This document shows positions 15,702-25,300 of a stretch of 64,000 nucleotides of DNA, one piece after another. The stretch is taken from the NCBI GenBank assembly GCA_965230065.1, contig OZ245942.1, forward strand, positions 4,836,001 through 4,900,000. The letters are read 5' to 3'. Origin of the DNA: G965230065 sp965230065 (lineage in GTDB: Bacteria; Bacteroidota; Bacteroidia; Cytophagales; Cyclobacteriaceae). Below the pieces are notes generated by a model that was not told the origin of the DNA, did not search any database, and was given only the letters and a program-made list of their open reading frames with translations. The translations under genes and the position numbers were made by a program. Each line of letters opens with the position of its first letter. Position 1 is the stretch's first letter.

Positions 15702-16808
15702 TTAACAGCCCTCCGAAACATCAAAAGAAATCCCAGTCTTCCTGGAAATATCCAGTAAATCATCCACCACAGGCTTTAATAAGGGAATCCCTTTTACTTT
15801 TCTTTCAGCCTCAGCTTCCCTTTCCGGGTCGCCGGGAATGAGAACCGCCTGATGGCCAGGGGCAGGTTTGGTTTGGCGGAAGGTACGTATCCATTCGTCA
15901 ATCTGCTTTTTGAATTCATTTTTATCAATAAACCCTTCTATGTCCATTGCACCAAAAAAATGGCCGATGCCTTTGCCTACAGAGCGGGTGGGCATTTGCT
16001 GCCATAAAGTAAACGGAGGCGTAAAAGGTCCCCAGTTGGCCCCACTCAGTACAGCACTGAGAATATCTACCATCGCGCCCAGGCAGTAGCCTTTGTGCCC
16101 CCCATGCTCCCGGTCAGAGCCTAAGGGTAATAATGCACCTCCGTTCATGATAGCATCGGCACTTGTAGACATATTTCCTTCTGCATCAATACACCATCCG
16201 TCAGGCACTGGTTTTTGCTTTCGTTGTGCTATTTCAACTTTGCCCAAAGCGGCGGTGCTGGTGGCAAAATCTATGACGATGGGTGGTTCTTCCAATCCCG
16301 GAAAGGCAATGGCAATAGGATTCGTGCCCAGCATGCGTTCACCTCCCCACAGCGGGGCTACCACTTTGGTGGTGTTGGTCATGGCCCAGCCGATGAGGTC
16401 TTTTTTCAGGGCATCCAGTACATAATACCCGGCAATGCCAAAATGATTGGTATTACAAACACTTACCCAGCCCGAACCTACTTTTTCCGCCTTTTCCATC
16501 GCGATTTCATTGGCCTTGGGGCCAACCACCAAGCCCAGTCCATTATCACCATCCACAGTAGCCGTACTCGCTTTTTCCCTGACAATTTTTAGGTTTGGTG
16601 TGGGGTTGATGCGCCCTCGGGATAGCATTTCGTAGTAGGTGTGCAAACGGGCTACTCCGTGGGAGTCTATACCGCGTAGGTCGCTCAGGGCCAGTACGTA
16701 CGCTGCCAAATCTGAATCTGCTTCTTTGATGCCAAAGTACATGAAAACTTCTTTGGTGAAGTTTTTCAGGTACTCGCTTGGAAATGTGTATACAGGAAGG
16801 TCCGCCAT
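15702..16808 (-). CDS. Ldh2-family malate/L-lactate/ureidoglycolate-type dehydrogenase
   Basis: A 368-residue NAD(P)-dependent oxidoreductase of the Ldh2/YiaK fold. Family hallmarks are LSDLRGIDSHGVARL near 42-56, the catalytic-His region VCNTNHFGIAGYY near 117-129, LGTNPIAIAFPG, and DREHGGHKGYCLGAMVDIL near 232-250. Substrate cannot be fixed from sequence. Next to enzymes that could yield pyruvate plus L-lactate from a 2,4-diketo-3-deoxy sugar acid, an L-lactate dehydrogenase role is attractive. Two operator-like palindromes and a hairpin lie in its 5' region, so it may be controlled separately from the ABC genes upstream. Confidence 0.85.
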   Translation of the reverse strand: MADLPVYTFPSEYLKNFTKEVFMYFGIKEADSDLAAYVLALSDLRGIDSHGVARLHTYYEMLSRGRINPTPNLKIVREKASTATVDGDNGLGLVVGPKANEIAMEKAEKVGSGWVSVCNTNHFGIAGYYVLDALKKDLIGWAMTNTTKVVAPLWGGERMLGTNPIAIAFPGLEEPPIVIDFATSTAALGKVEIAQRKQKPVPDGWCIDAEGNMSTSADAIMNGGALLPLGSDREHGGHKGYCLGAMVDILSAVLSGANWGPFTPPFTLWQQMPTRSVGKGIGHFFGAMDIEGFIDKNEFKKQIDEWIRTFRQTKPAPGHQAVLIPGDPEREAEAERKVKGIPLLKPVVDDLLDISRKTGISFDVSEGC

Positions 16809-16825
16809 TTTTGACTAAATTGTTG

Positions 16826-16882
16826 AACAGCCATCCTGGCTGTTTCGGAAAAAGATTTCGGAGGCCGGATTTCCTCATCCGG
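16826..16882. repeat. Two small palindromes in the leader of the Ldh2-type gene
   Basis: AACAGCCA-tcc-TGGCTGTT (16826-16844) and CCGGAT-ttcctc-ATCCGG (16865-16882) lie 18-75 bases upstream of the start codon at 16808. They resemble REP-type hairpins rather than operators, because they are GC-rich and close together. The first is close enough to the start codon to affect translation. Confidence 0.5.
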
Positions 16883-16913
16883 GCTGGTTGTATCGGGCGT
16901 AAAAAACAATATC

Positions 16914-16960
16914 ATATCGGTCAGACCGCTCTTGTGCCTCTGAAAATATCGGTCAGACCG
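16914..16960. promoter_or_regulatory. Paired palindromic operators, GntR/FadR-type
   Basis: The 15-mer ATATCGGTCAGACCG occurs twice (16914-16928 and 16946-16960). Each copy contains the palindrome CGGTCAGACCG, and the centres are 32 bases apart, about three helical turns on the same DNA face. The GGT-CAG-ACC core fits the GT-N3-AC pattern of FadR-subfamily GntR regulators, which often control sugar-acid and lactate genes. No such regulator is encoded in the window. Confidence 0.6.
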
Positions 16961-17030
16961 ATTCCCTATAGAATTAATTTATGAGGAATGTCCCAAAATG
17001 TTGCACACACATTTTCTTCCATCCTACAAA

Positions 17031-18005
17031 TTAATTCAAACGGTGCTTCAGGCGGTCTACACCCACAGCGCCTACGATGATGATACCGATGATGATTTCC
17101 TGCACATAATTGGGTACGCCCAGCATATTACACCCATTGCGTAATACGGCCATAATCAAAGCACCAATGATAGAACCCACGGCACTGCCTTCGCCACCAT
17201 TCAGGGAACCACCCCCAATAACCACGGCAGCGATAATGTCCAGTTCCATGCCCATAGCGGCCGTAGGGTCGCCCACGGTGAGGTTGCTGTATTGCATAAT
17301 GGAAGATACACCTACGAAAACAGAACCTACGGTGTAAATCAGTATTTTATTCAGGTTTACATTGATACCACAAAGCCGGGCTGTTTCTTCATTAGAACCA
17401 ATGGCAAAAATATGCCGACCGAAAACTGTATATTTCAGTACCACAGCTAACAAAATGAGCAAAATAATGGTAATCCAAACGCCGGGGCCAAAAATCATCC
17501 ATTCTGGCTCCGGATCAAGCAACATGAGGTTTTGTAAGGCGTTGGCAGGGGTGCTTACCGTTTGTTCTTCACCAATCCACTTGGCTACGCCCCGGGCAAT
17601 TTGCATCATGCCCAGGGTTACAATAAACGGAACCAGGTTGAATTTGGCAGTGATGAAACCAACTACCCATCCACTGAGGGCGCAGGCAGCAATGCCACCA
17701 AAAGCAGCCATTAACGTGATGAACCCGCTTACTTCCCCATCTATGGGTGCGCCCATGTTAAGGATGGTCGCAATCACCACGGTGCCCAGCGCAATTTGCG
17801 AACCCACACTGAGGTCTATCCCGGCAGAAATAATTACGATGGTCATGCCCAGGGCTGCTATGCCCACAATCACGGTTTGGGTGAGAATCGTTTTGATATT
17901 ATAGAATGAGTAAAATGCCGGAGGGGTAAACAGCATAAATAATACAAAAACGAAAATAAGCCCGATCAATGGGCCGAATTGGAAGAGTGTTTTTTTGAGG
18001 TTCAT
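17031..18005 (-). CDS. Sugar ABC transporter permease, RbsC-like
   Basis: A 324-residue integral membrane protein of the CUT2 class with about eight to ten membrane spans. Family motifs are GMTIVIISAGIDLSVGSQIAL near residue 58-78 and the C-terminal EASA-type loop around AAMGMELDIIAAVVIGGGSLNGGEGSAVGSIIGAL. It forms the pore for a pentose or deoxysugar importer together with the ATPase at 18478 and the binding protein at 20084. A small four-helix-bundle pseudogene separates it from the ATPase gene. Confidence 0.92.
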   Translation of the reverse strand: MNLKKTLFQFGPLIGLIFVFVLFMLFTPPAFYSFYNIKTILTQTVIVGIAALGMTIVIISAGIDLSVGSQIALGTVVIATILNMGAPIDGEVSGFITLMAAFGGIAACALSGWVVGFITAKFNLVPFIVTLGMMQIARGVAKWIGEEQTVSTPANALQNLMLLDPEPEWMIFGPGVWITIILLILLAVVLKYTVFGRHIFAIGSNEETARLCGINVNLNKILIYTVGSVFVGVSSIMQYSNLTVGDPTAAMGMELDIIAAVVIGGGSLNGGEGSAVGSIIGALIMAVLRNGCNMLGVPNYVQEIIIGIIIVGAVGVDRLKHRLN

Positions 18006-18056
18006 TTCGAATTATGTTAGCTACAAGCCACAAGCTTTTATTTTTTTGATAAGTGG

Positions 18057-18394
18057 TTAATTAAAACTGCTGAGCATTTTTTGAGTTTCGGTAATTTGTA
18101 GAATTATTTCATTGGTTTTTTCTTCCGCGTTCATTTCAAGCATTTGAGTTATCAAAACTAAAGTTTCTAATTCATATGAAGAACCTAAAGTAATTTCCAG
18201 AAATCGTGCATAGTCTTTATCGCTTCTCCTGCTACTTCCTTCCGCAATATTTGCGGGAATTGATACGGCAGCCCGGTTCATTTGGCTAATTAATTCAAAT
18301 TTTTCTTCACCAGGAAGTGACTTTGATAATTGATAAGTTTTAACCACCAGCTTCATACTTTTTGCCAAACCGTCAGTTGTTTAAAATTTTTCAT
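18057..18394 (-). pseudogene. Four-helix-bundle (23S rRNA IVS-type) protein, frameshifted
   Basis: From the ATG at 18394 the reading frame gives MKNFKQLTVWQK and then stops. The rest of the family, SMKLVVKTYQLSKSLPGEEKF through FLEITLGSSYELETLVLI, continues in another frame to 18057. Joining needs one extra base in the five-T run at 18359-18363 (A-run on the coding strand). The family includes proteins encoded by intervening sequences and avd-like accessory proteins, often found as solitary inserts. Here it sits between the permease and ATPase genes of an ABC operon. The shift may be a real mutation, a phase switch or a sequencing error. Confidence 0.75.
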
Positions 18395-18477
18395 AACGCA
18401 AACTCTTCAAAGTTGAAATATTTATGGCTACGCACCAGGTTGCTTGCGGCTTGCGGCTCGTAGCTAATAGCAATAAA

Positions 18478-19965
18478 CTAACCCGAAGTTGCAAACAACA
18501 TAATATCTTCTTCCTTCCATTCTGCTACTGGTTTGACGGGTGACATTTTTCCGCGCGACATTACGGCGATAGAGTCGCAGATACCCAATAGTTCGGGCAG
18601 GTAAGAACTTACCACCACAATGGCTTTTCCCTGGGCAGCCAGCGTATGAATCAATCGGTAAATTTCGGCTTTGCTGCCTACATCAATCCCCCGGGTTGGT
18701 TCGTCCAGAAAGAGGATGTCGCTATCGTGGTGGAGCATGCGGGCCAGACAAATTTTTTGCTGATTTCCGCCCGATAATGCACTTGCATTCTGTTCTGTGC
18801 TGTGGCATTTGATGTTCAACTTTTTTGCCCATATGTTGGCATTATCCAACTCGCTTTTCAGGTTCAAAATACCTGCTTTGCTATACCGTTTGAGGGCCGA
18901 GAAGGTGATGTTGGCAAATATAGGCAGGTTGAGGGCCAGTCCTTCTTCTTTCCGGTCTTCGCTCAACAAATCCAATCCTTTTTTGAGAGAAGTATGCGGA
19001 TTGAGGTAAGTAGCCTTGAGTTCCGGTTGACCTTTAATTTTGATGGTGCCATTTTCAACTTTTTCCAGTCCAAAAATACTGCGGATGGTTTCTGAACGCC
19101 CTGCACCTACGAGTCCGGAAAGTCCTAGAATTTCCCCCTTTCTTAATTTGAAAGAAACATTATTGAGGTAAGCATCTTGCAATCCACTTACTTCCAACAT
19201 GTCTTCACCAATTTCATGGGGCACATGCGGGTACAGTTCATCCACCGTCCGTCCCACCATGTATTCAATGATTTTGGGAATATCGGTATCTTTCATATCC
19301 CCGGTGGCTACGGTTTGGCCGTCACGCAATACAGTAAAGCGGTCGCATAATTCTTTGGCTTCTTCCAGAAAGTGGCTGATATAAATCACCGAGATATTCC
19401 TTTCACGGAAGCGGCGGATTACTTCAAAAAGGGCTTTGGTATCCTCTGCAGTAAGGGAAGAAGTAGGCTCATCCATAATTACCAGTTTGGCATTCAGGAT
19501 GATGGCGCGGGCAATTTCAATCAATTGTTGCTTACCGAGGCTGAGTTCATGTACCAGGGTGTCAGGTGCAATGCCTTCCTGCCCAAGCCAGGCCAGGGCT
19601 TCACTTACTTCATGCTTTTTACTTTTTATAAAGCCGAAACGGCTGTCTTCAATGCCCAGCATGATGTTTTCTTCCACTGTTAAATGCAGGGCCAGGTTCA
19701 GTTCCTGGTAAATCATGGCAATACCTTGTTGCCGGGCATCCAGGGGCGTTTCGGGCTGGTAAGGCTTTCCTGCAAAAGTCATTTCCCCTTCGTTGGGGAA
19801 GTGGGCACCACTCAGTACTTTCATCAGCGTGCTTTTGCCGGCCCCATTTTCACCAATGAGGCCGTGCACTTCGCCTTCATTTACTTCCAGGTCAACGCCT
19901 TGCAGGGCTTTTACCGGGCCAAATGATTTGCGGATGTTTTTGAGTTGGAGTAAAGTTTTGGGCAT
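18478..19965 (-). CDS. Sugar ABC transporter ATPase, RbsA-like (two NBDs)
   Basis: A 495-residue double ATPase of CUT2 importers. In NBD1 the Walker A GENGAGKST is at 38-46, the signature LSLGKQQLIEIARA follows, and Walker B is LVIMDEPTSSL. In NBD2 the P-loop is degenerate (GLVGAGRSE), as usual in RbsA, with signature LSGGNQQKICLARM and Walker B ILFLDEPTRGIDVG. It energises import by the permease at 17031 of the ligand bound by the lipoprotein at 20084. Confidence 0.94.
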   Translation of the reverse strand: MPKTLLQLKNIRKSFGPVKALQGVDLEVNEGEVHGLIGENGAGKSTLMKVLSGAHFPNEGEMTFAGKPYQPETPLDARQQGIAMIYQELNLALHLTVEENIMLGIEDSRFGFIKSKKHEVSEALAWLGQEGIAPDTLVHELSLGKQQLIEIARAIILNAKLVIMDEPTSSLTAEDTKALFEVIRRFRERNISVIYISHFLEEAKELCDRFTVLRDGQTVATGDMKDTDIPKIIEYMVGRTVDELYPHVPHEIGEDMLEVSGLQDAYLNNVSFKLRKGEILGLSGLVGAGRSETIRSIFGLEKVENGTIKIKGQPELKATYLNPHTSLKKGLDLLSEDRKEEGLALNLPIFANITFSALKRYSKAGILNLKSELDNANIWAKKLNIKCHSTEQNASALSGGNQQKICLARMLHHDSDILFLDEPTRGIDVGSKAEIYRLIHTLAAQGKAIVVVSSYLPELLGICDSIAVMSRGKMSPVKPVAEWKEEDIMLFATSG

Positions 19966-20083
19966 CGGGAGTTTATTGTTTCATGTTTAATGTTTTGAGT
20001 TTATTGTTTCATATTTTGGGTTTGAAGTTTTGTAGTCAAACTAAAAACAACAAACTAAAAACCAGAAACTACAAACTGTATTC
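19966..20083. other. Intergenic hairpin of AGTTTATTGTTT-like words
   Basis: The gap between the ATPase and binding-protein genes is filled with GTTTATTGTTTCATGTTT-like words on the left and their rough complements (AAACTAAAAACAACAAACTA) on the right, giving a long imperfect stem. A very similar gap follows at 21077-21193, after the binding-protein start. No gene is seen in either. Confidence 0.5.
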
Positions 20084-21076
20084 TCACTCACCGAGCCACT
20101 TGTCAAGTTCAGGATTGATAAGGTCATCCACCTCCGGGGCGTCCAGGTTGTCAGGTGTCACCATGGTTACCCCTGTGTCTACCCGCTTTTCTACAGATTC
20201 GCCATTAATGACGCTCACGGCCGTTTTTACGCCCAAATAACCCATCTGGAAAGGGTCTTGAACCGCCAGGCCATCCAGTTCCCCACCTTTCATGGCTTTG
20301 ATGAGGGTTTCACTGCTGTCAAAACCCACAAACTTAACTTGTCCGGATTTTCCGGCGGTTTGCAATGCCCGTAGCATACCGGTGGTGGCCGACTCATTGG
20401 GGCAAAAGATGCCCTCCACATCCGGAAAGCGGTTCAACAAATTTTGAGAAGCCTGGAAGCCTTTTTCTATGGTAGCCCCGGCATATTGGTTGTCAGAAAT
20501 CAATTCTATATCAGGATATTCTTTGATTTTATCCATAAAGCCTGCTTCCCGGTTGGTGGTGCTGGCCGAGCCTTCGCTGTATCGCAACATGATGACTTTT
20601 CCTTTTTCACCCAGTACTTCCGCCAGGCGTTCAGCACAAAGTTGTCCGCCTTTGAAATTATCAGTTGAAATAAAGCTGGAATATGTGTCAGCATTCAGAT
20701 CAGAATCGATAATAATAACCGGAATATCTCGGTTGACGGCAGATTTCACGGGAGGTACCAAACTGCGGTCATCCAGCGGGGCCAGTACGATAGCGCCCAC
20801 GCCCCGGCTGATGAAGTTTTGCATTACCTGGATTTGCATCTGGCGGTCGTCTTCTTTCTGTGGGCCCTGCCAAATTACTTCCACATCCAGTTCCTGCGCT
20901 GCTTTCTCTGCTCCGGCATGAATGCTTTTCCAGAAAAAGTGGGTAGTGCCTTTGGGAATTACGGCAATTTGGGTTTTGCCACTGGCCTCACCTTCTCCGG
21001 CACTGCTTCCTGCACCACAACTGAACAGGCCAAGGGCCATGCATCCAATGAGCAATAAGTTTAAGATATTTTTCAT
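20084..21076 (-). CDS. Sugar-binding lipoprotein of ABC importer, RbsB-like
   Basis: A 330-residue periplasmic-binding protein (type 1 fold) anchored as a lipoprotein: the signal MKNILNLLLIGCMALGLFSC gives lipidated Cys20. Typical segments are IAVIPKGTTHFFWKSIHAGAEKAA, GVGAIVLAPLDDRSLVP, IPVIIIDSDLNA, and GIFCPNESATTGMLRAL. The ligand is probably a pentose, hexose or deoxysugar. It is encoded with the ATPase and permease; the intergenic words on both sides are hairpin-forming. Confidence 0.92.
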   Translation of the reverse strand: MKNILNLLLIGCMALGLFSCGAGSSAGEGEASGKTQIAVIPKGTTHFFWKSIHAGAEKAAQELDVEVIWQGPQKEDDRQMQIQVMQNFISRGVGAIVLAPLDDRSLVPPVKSAVNRDIPVIIIDSDLNADTYSSFISTDNFKGGQLCAERLAEVLGEKGKVIMLRYSEGSASTTNREAGFMDKIKEYPDIELISDNQYAGATIEKGFQASQNLLNRFPDVEGIFCPNESATTGMLRALQTAGKSGQVKFVGFDSSETLIKAMKGGELDGLAVQDPFQMGYLGVKTAVSVINGESVEKRVDTGVTMVTPDNLDAPEVDDLINPELDKWLGE

Positions 21077-21193
21077 TTTAATATTGTGTTTTGATTAATG
21101 TTTTATGATTGGTGTTTTTATGTTTGGAGTTTTTAGTGTGAGAAAACAATATTAAACTTATAACTATAAACTAAAAACCGGAAACTATAAACG

Positions 21194-21976
21194 CTACGTT
21201 ATTGCCCTATCCAAATGTGTATAACCGCCATCTACAAACCAATGCTGTCCTGTAATATGCGAAGCTTTATCCGAAAGTAAAAATAATACGGCATTGGCAA
21301 TTTCTTCGGATGTGGTCATCCGTTTCCCCAAAGGTATTTTATCGGTGATTTCTTTCAACCTGGCTTCAGGATCCTCAAAAGTTTGAATCCAGTTTTCGTA
21401 CAATGGTGTCATCACTTCAGCGGGTATTACGGCATTTACCCGAATTTCATAAGGTAATAATTCGGCAGCCCATTCGCGGGTGAGGCCGAGTTGGGCACTC
21501 TTGGCAGCCACATAGCCGGAGGTGTTTCCTTGTCCGGTAATCCCGGTTTTAGAACTGATATTCACAATACTGCCTTTGTTTTTGATAAGAGCAGGTAACG
21601 CAAAATGTGCCAGGGCATAGTAATGCGAAAGGTTGTTTTGGAGTGATTCCATAAACTGTGCAGGGGAGCCTTTTTCCAAACCGATGCTGTCATTTTTGCC
21701 TGCATTGTTCACCAGCCCATCAATTTGACCGTATTTTTCCAGCGTTTTTTCAATAACAGACTGGCAGTTTTTCTCCTGGCTCAGTTCTGCTTGCAAAAAC
21801 AGACATTTATGTCCTTGTTTGTTTAACTCATTTGCAATCCTTTCCCCTCGTTCAGCCCCCCGGTTGACAATCACAGGAATGGCACCTTCACCAGCAAGTT
21901 CCTGCACAATGGCTTCTCCAATACCACTAGCTCCTCCAGTTACGATGATTACTTTGTCTTTAAGGTTTAAATCCAT
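21194..21976 (-). CDS. SDR dehydrogenase, candidate L-fucose/sugar dehydrogenase
   Basis: A 260-residue short-chain dehydrogenase. The NAD(P) motif TGGASGIG is at 13-20, NNAG is near 92, the catalytic Ser is in NISSKTG, YVAAK holds the Tyr and Lys near 155-159, and the C-terminal ITGQHWFVDGGYTH is typical. It is the promoter-proximal gene of the leftward ABC set. With the mutarotase, FAH hydrolase and second SDR on the other side of the 1354-residue protein, it could oxidise the imported sugar to its lactone, as L-fucose dehydrogenases do. Substrate is inference. Confidence 0.85.
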   Translation of the reverse strand: MDLNLKDKVIIVTGGASGIGEAIVQELAGEGAIPVIVNRGAERGERIANELNKQGHKCLFLQAELSQEKNCQSVIEKTLEKYGQIDGLVNNAGKNDSIGLEKGSPAQFMESLQNNLSHYYALAHFALPALIKNKGSIVNISSKTGITGQGNTSGYVAAKSAQLGLTREWAAELLPYEIRVNAVIPAEVMTPLYENWIQTFEDPEARLKEITDKIPLGKRMTTSEEIANAVLFLLSDKASHITGQHWFVDGGYTHLDRAIT

Positions 21977-22337
21977 ATTTTTTTCTTAAAACTTTTATTG
22001 GCTACTACAGAAGCCTAAAATAGGTTGCCTTTTTTCACAAAGCAAAAAAACATAAAAAAAGATAAAGTTTGAATAGCTGACAAAACAATAAAATAATCAA
22101 GAGCCAGACAAGTGAGCTATTATTAAAGACGATATTTTTCGATATAAAAAACTGATTTAGAGGCACAAGATGATTTTTTATAATATTAGGGTAAATACTT
22201 GTGTAATACACATAATTGAATTATATTAGCAAAATATTGAATTATACTGCAGCTCCCTATTGTATAATTTTTATTTCACCTCACACACATTCTATTTCTT
22301 TAAGTTAAAACATTTTTAACCTATAACCTTAAATCTT
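21977..22337. other. Divergent AT-rich intergenic region (361 bp)
   Basis: This region separates the leftward SDR/ABC genes from the rightward repeat-protein gene and should hold both promoters. It is very AT-rich, with runs such as AAAAAAACATAAAAAAAG on the left. I see no gene, strong palindrome or convincing TAnnTTTG element in it. Confidence 0.4.
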
Positions 22338-25300
22338 ATGTGTGAGCAAAACTACCAACTACCGTGGCAGCTACTGCCTGCTTTTCTATTTACCATGTTT
22401 TTCGTTGCTCTTTCTACCATTAATGGAAGTGATCTGCGGGCCAACCACCTCAGCCATTTGCCTGATATTGACAAAGAAGCCTATCTTAGATGGGACTACA
22501 CCCCTGCCCCCCTTTTTCAGGTAGCCGGGGAAGATCCAACATACCCTGTAATCGTTTGGGAAAAAACCATAGGAGGTAGTTCTTTTGATATTCCTCAAAG
22601 TGCCCTCCCCACCCCTGACGGGGGATATTTGCTAGTGGGAATGTCCCTTTCGGATGCTTCCGGCGACAAGAGTGAGGACGTCATAGGGGGAAGAACAGAT
22701 TATAAAGTATTCTCAGATTTTTGGGTTGTAAAAATAGATGCTGAGGGCAATAAGGTATGGGACAAAACCATTGGGGGCGATGGAGACGATTCTCCTCAAA
22801 GTGCTCACCCCACGCCAGATGGAGGCTACCTATTGCTGGGCTCTTCTACATCCGGTGCTTTTGGTGATAAAAGTGAAGAGAATAAAAGTGGTACTTCTTT
22901 TACGAATGACTTTTGGGTGGTAAAAATTGATAAAAAGGGAAATAAATTATGGGACAAAACCCTGGGGGGAAATAATGAAGATTTTCTAACCGCTGCCATC
23001 CCTGCGCATGATGGGGGCTATATATTGGTAGGCTATTCAGGTTCGGATGCATCAGGTGATAAGAGTGAAGACAGGAAAGGAGTAGGGCGTTTCGACTATG
23101 ACTACTGGGTGGTAAAAATTGATGAAAGTGGCAATAAATTATGGGACAAAACCCTGGGGGGAAGGGGCAAAGACACACCTTATAGCATTATACCCGCGCT
23201 TGATGGGGGGTACTTGCTGGCTGGTGGTTCTTTCTCTGATGCCTCAGGCGATAAAAGTAGAAATAGTAAAAACCAGGATGCCTGGGTGGTAAAAATTGAT
23301 GAAAACGGTAATAAGGTATGGGACAAAACCCTGGGGGTAAAAGGGGATGACAAGTTTACCAGTGTAGTCCCTGCGCTTGATGGGGGTTATTTGCTGGCTG
23401 GTAATACTAACCCCAGTACTACCGCCGATAGAAGAGAAAGTGGCTACTGGCTGGTAAAAATGGGTGTAACTGGTAACATAATATGGGAAAAAACCCCGGA
23501 CGAAAAAAGCTATGATGGTTTGGAGAGTGTAACCCCTACATCAGATGGAGGCTACTTGCTGGCAGGATATTATTTGACCAAAAATAAAGATAATAAAAAT
23601 AAACGTCATCAGAATGACTTCTGGATTGTGAAAACTGATGTGAGAGGGGACAAAATATGGGACAAAACCCTGGGCGGGGAAGCCGATGATGAATTGCATA
23701 CTGCAATCCTTACATCAGATGGAGGCTACTTGCTGGCAGGTGGTTCTAAATCCAATGCTTTCGGCGATAAAAGTGAAGTAAGTAAAGGGGGGGATGACTA
23801 CTGGGTGGTAAAAATCAAAGAACAAAGCACACCGGTGATTGAGAACTTTACCCTGATAGATCCTGAAACAGATTATGAAATACAGGTCCTCAGGGATGGG
23901 GATGTGTTTCTTCAATCTGATAAGTTACTCAATATCCGTGCAAGTGCATATCCTGAAATGATAGACCGGGTCGTCTTTGACCTTACGGGGCCCATTACCC
24001 ACTCACAGGTAGAAAAAGTAGCCCCTTATGCCTTGTTTGGCGATATACAGGGCAACTATGGGGGCAAACCTTTGCCAGCAGGCACGTATACACTCACGGC
24101 TACGCCTTATGCTAAAAGTAAAAAAGGTACTGAACTGATGTTATCTTTTCAGGTAGAAGAGGATAACTCAGGTAAGCCTGCCATACTTTGGGACAAAACC
24201 ATCGGGGGCAATAGAGATGAAGAGGTTAGCAATATTATCCCTGTCTCAGGTGGAGGCTACCTGCTGGCTGGTTCATCAAACTCAGGTATTTCTGGTGATA
24301 AAAGTGAAGAGAATAAAAGTGTTCATCCTTATCAACGAAATGACTTCTGGAGCGTAAAAATAGATGAGGATGGCAACAAGCTATGGGACAAAACCATCGG
24401 GGGCAATAACGATGATTATCTTCACAGTGCACTCGCTACATCCGATGGAGGGTATTTGTTGGCTGGTTTTTCTGATTCTGATGCCTCAGGTGATAAGAGT
24501 GAGAACGGCAAAGGGGGAGATGACTACTGGGTGATAAAAATAGATGAGGATGGCAACAAGCTATGGGACAAAACCATCGGGGGGAATAACGATGATTATC
24601 TTCATAGTGTACTCGCTACATCCGATGGAGGGTATTTATTGGCTGGTTTTTCTGATTCTGATGCCTCAGGTGATAAGAGTGAGAACGGCAAAGGGGGAAA
24701 TGACTATTGGGTGGTAAAAATAGATGCCAATGGCAATAAACTATGGGACAAAACCATCGGGGGGAATAACGATGATTATCTTCATAGTGTACTCGCCACA
24801 TCTGGAGGGTATTTGTTGGCTGGTTTTTCTGATTCTGATGCCTCAGTTGATAAAAGTGAATTAAGTAAAGGGGGGGATGACTACTGGGTGATAAAAATTG
24901 ATGAAAATGGCGACAAGCTATGGGATAAAACCATCGGGGGCAATAACAATGATAATCTTTACAGTGCACTCACTACATCTGATGGAGGGTACTTGCTGGC
25001 AGGCTCGTCAAGATCCTATGCTTCAGGTGATAAAAGCGAAAATAAAAGAGGTACGGTTGACTATTGGGCCGTAAAACTAGATGCCAATGGCAATAAACTA
25101 TGGGACAAAACCATTGGGGGATATAACTATGACCTTCTAAATTCTGTGCTCTCTACGCCAGATGAAGGCTACCTTCTGGTGGGGTATTCTACTTCTTATG
25201 CCTCAGGTGATAAGAGTGAAAACCTTATTGGTGGCTATTCTGACTATTGGGCCGTAAAACTAGATGCCAATGGCAACAAAATATGGGATAAAAATATTGG

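Noticed and set aside
17362..17904. 180-residue plus-strand open frame opposite the RbsC-like permease
   Set aside because: It is antisense to a conserved permease gene, with a composition expected of a shadow frame.
24363..24899. CRISPR array or satellite DNA
   Set aside because: The 180-base units are in-frame coding repeats of a propeller protein with no unique spacers.
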